A stretch of 16,185 nt of DNA, from positions 1 through 16,185 of the forward strand of contig SVEW01000048.1 of NCBI GenBank assembly GCA_015057205.1. The letters run 5' to 3'. This DNA comes from Lachnospiraceae bacterium. GTDB taxonomy: Bacteria; Bacillota; Clostridia; Lachnospirales; Lachnospiraceae. Below the pieces are notes generated by a model, which did not search any database, was not told where the DNA came from, and saw nothing but the letters and a program-made list of their open reading frames with translations. The position numbers and the translations under genes are program-made. Within the stretch, counting starts at the first letter, position 1. Each line of letters opens with the position of its first letter. Shown here one piece after another: positions 16,101 through 16,185 of this stretch.

Positions 16101-16185
16101 ACCAATGGAAAAGTGACACAGGATTTAACCTATCACTTCACCATCGATAAGAGCTTACCGGTTTGGGATAAAACAAGAACTGTAT
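13155..16185 (+). CDS. Secreted subtilisin-family (S8) serine protease, lactocepin/C5a-peptidase-like, 3' end outside window
   Basis: At least 1010 residues are encoded and the frame is still open at the window edge. ATG 13155 has AGGAGGAG at 13143-13150. Residues 1-27 are a signal peptide (MKK, a hydrophobic core, AHA before ED). A propeptide-like region (about 60-175) follows. The S8 catalytic domain holds D215 in AVIDTGID, H299 in HGTHVAGT, oxyanion N393 in ISAGNS and S624 in GTSMASPHVAGG; a PA domain (about 455-565, GKIAIIERGENTF) is inserted between N and S, as in lactocepin and streptococcal C5a peptidase. From about 695 comes an Fn3-like domain (FLGFCGDWGKAPVFD near 830). It probably degrades extracellular proteins or peptides; cell-wall anchoring would be decided by the missing C-terminus. 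All catalytic residues are intact. Confidence 0.93.
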   Translation, partial: MKKALSLLLSATMVLGMTQQATMFAHAEDPDKGIVKGPGYEINFNEVKGSQDKDTFNLKGFHVDPNKRVDVIVKFESQSLVDKFLKSNQESFADYAEKHSSTVEKVENKVEALTDQVVEAADLKGTKNDAEVKDTYSVLFAGCSVEVPFKQIEKIQEMDGVEEVFLSHTYEVPQTDFKVENKPNMLTSHEMIGSENAWENGTGYDGTGTAIAVIDTGIDYYHEAFTTMPTNPKLSAADIQKVLDNNVMEAEKDATAYNMTLVANEKGGNNSVYKNAKIPYAFDYVDRDTDIVPVHKQYHGTHVAGTVAANCEKIKGVAPNAQLIGMKVFPDAGGAMDSDIMKALEDCVRLDLDSINMSLGSSSGFAKYGDSALQEAYEAIEKVGINLNISAGNSYNSAYGNNHNHLQPTSLPDEGIVGSPSTLTGALSVAAINNTHLGPSYFLVLKDGVVGFTDGSEANQKPFTGIGKGTYEVVDCGKGTTADFAKVNVRGKIAIIERGENTFQEKHDNAANAGAKAAIVYNHSSGSLTMSIDNYRIPCIFVTQKAGKQLIAEGKFSFDPSKKENVENPDAWTMCDFSSIGSTPSLEIKPEITAPGGNIHSAFYSDKQSNGTYDSVYGTISGTSMASPHVAGGTALVRSYVNEKFSGLDKIAATNMVNTLTMSTAKPVAQADGTFYLVRKQGAGIMQVDHAIETPAYLSVKGQTRPKAEVGYNEDGHYTYTVTVHNMSDKALTYDVKTTALAETSQEVDDVAYTTEVAENISKYCDITYQGAKNGKVTVAAGATADVTVDIQLDMNSDKVKEIQKNYVNGFFVEGFTQFTSDENVDLSVPFLGFCGDWGKAPVFDKTMYSGEKAELGEGSCLGLHISGSEVETAGVNTFKANHGLGTEYAEQCLSIKASDRLIPLTSLIRGAEQLNYKITDPKGKTVFEQNNNYIGKTYYTGSEETPFAYAEYWMKVTPLYEPGKGASEGVYTFTETAVVGGTNGKVTQDLTYHFTIDKSLPVWDKTRTV

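Overview
The window looks like chromosomal DNA of a low-to-moderate G+C Gram-positive anaerobe of the Clostridia, most likely a gut Lachnospiraceae. This is inferred from strong AGGAGG ribosome binding sites, compact hairpin-plus-T terminators, a long-form HPF, a split ThrE-type exporter, a large multidomain c-di-GMP protein and a lactocepin-like secreted subtilase. No species can be named. There is no insertion sequence, prophage, CRISPR array or toxin module, and most genes are ordinary housekeeping or transport genes.

Layout. (1) 1-53 is the 3' part of a tRNA-Gly(GCC), followed by a 23-bp hairpin terminator. Positions 107-622 hold no convincing gene; they contain a G+C-rich, highly foldable element (about 111-205) that carries an imperfect copy of the tRNA tail. 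(2) 623-3120: a LysR regulator (minus) diverges from an NhaC-type Na+/H+ antiporter (plus). The 115-bp gap holds two face-to-face promoters sharing a palindromic -10, and a T-N11-A dyad placed near -65 for nhaC. (3) 3288-7326: a 1022-residue PAS/GGDEF/EAL/PAS/GGDEF protein, then a YitT-family membrane protein whose Shine-Dalgarno can be masked by a 15-bp hairpin spanning the gene junction. (4) 7323-9336 (minus): an operon of a short-chain dehydrogenase and the two halves of a ThrE-like threonine/serine exporter, the halves overlapping as TAATG. (5) 9402-12886 (plus): hpf with its own promoter, a MATE efflux protein, and murF, whose Shine-Dalgarno overlaps the MATE stop codon. (6) 12887-16185: a long, repeat-containing leader and a secreted subtilisin-family protease that is cut by the window end.

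The genes do not form one pathway. The functional units are LysR with NhaC (sodium/pH homeostasis), the c-di-GMP protein with YitT (signalling plus an unknown membrane function), SDR with ThrE (reductase plus amino-acid export) and HPF/MATE/MurF (ribosome hibernation, efflux, cell wall). The most interesting material is regulatory: the LysR/nhaC intergenic region, the hairpin over the yitT ribosome binding site, the 11-bp-phased repeats before the protease, and the structured element after the tRNA. No previously undescribed multi-gene system was recognised.
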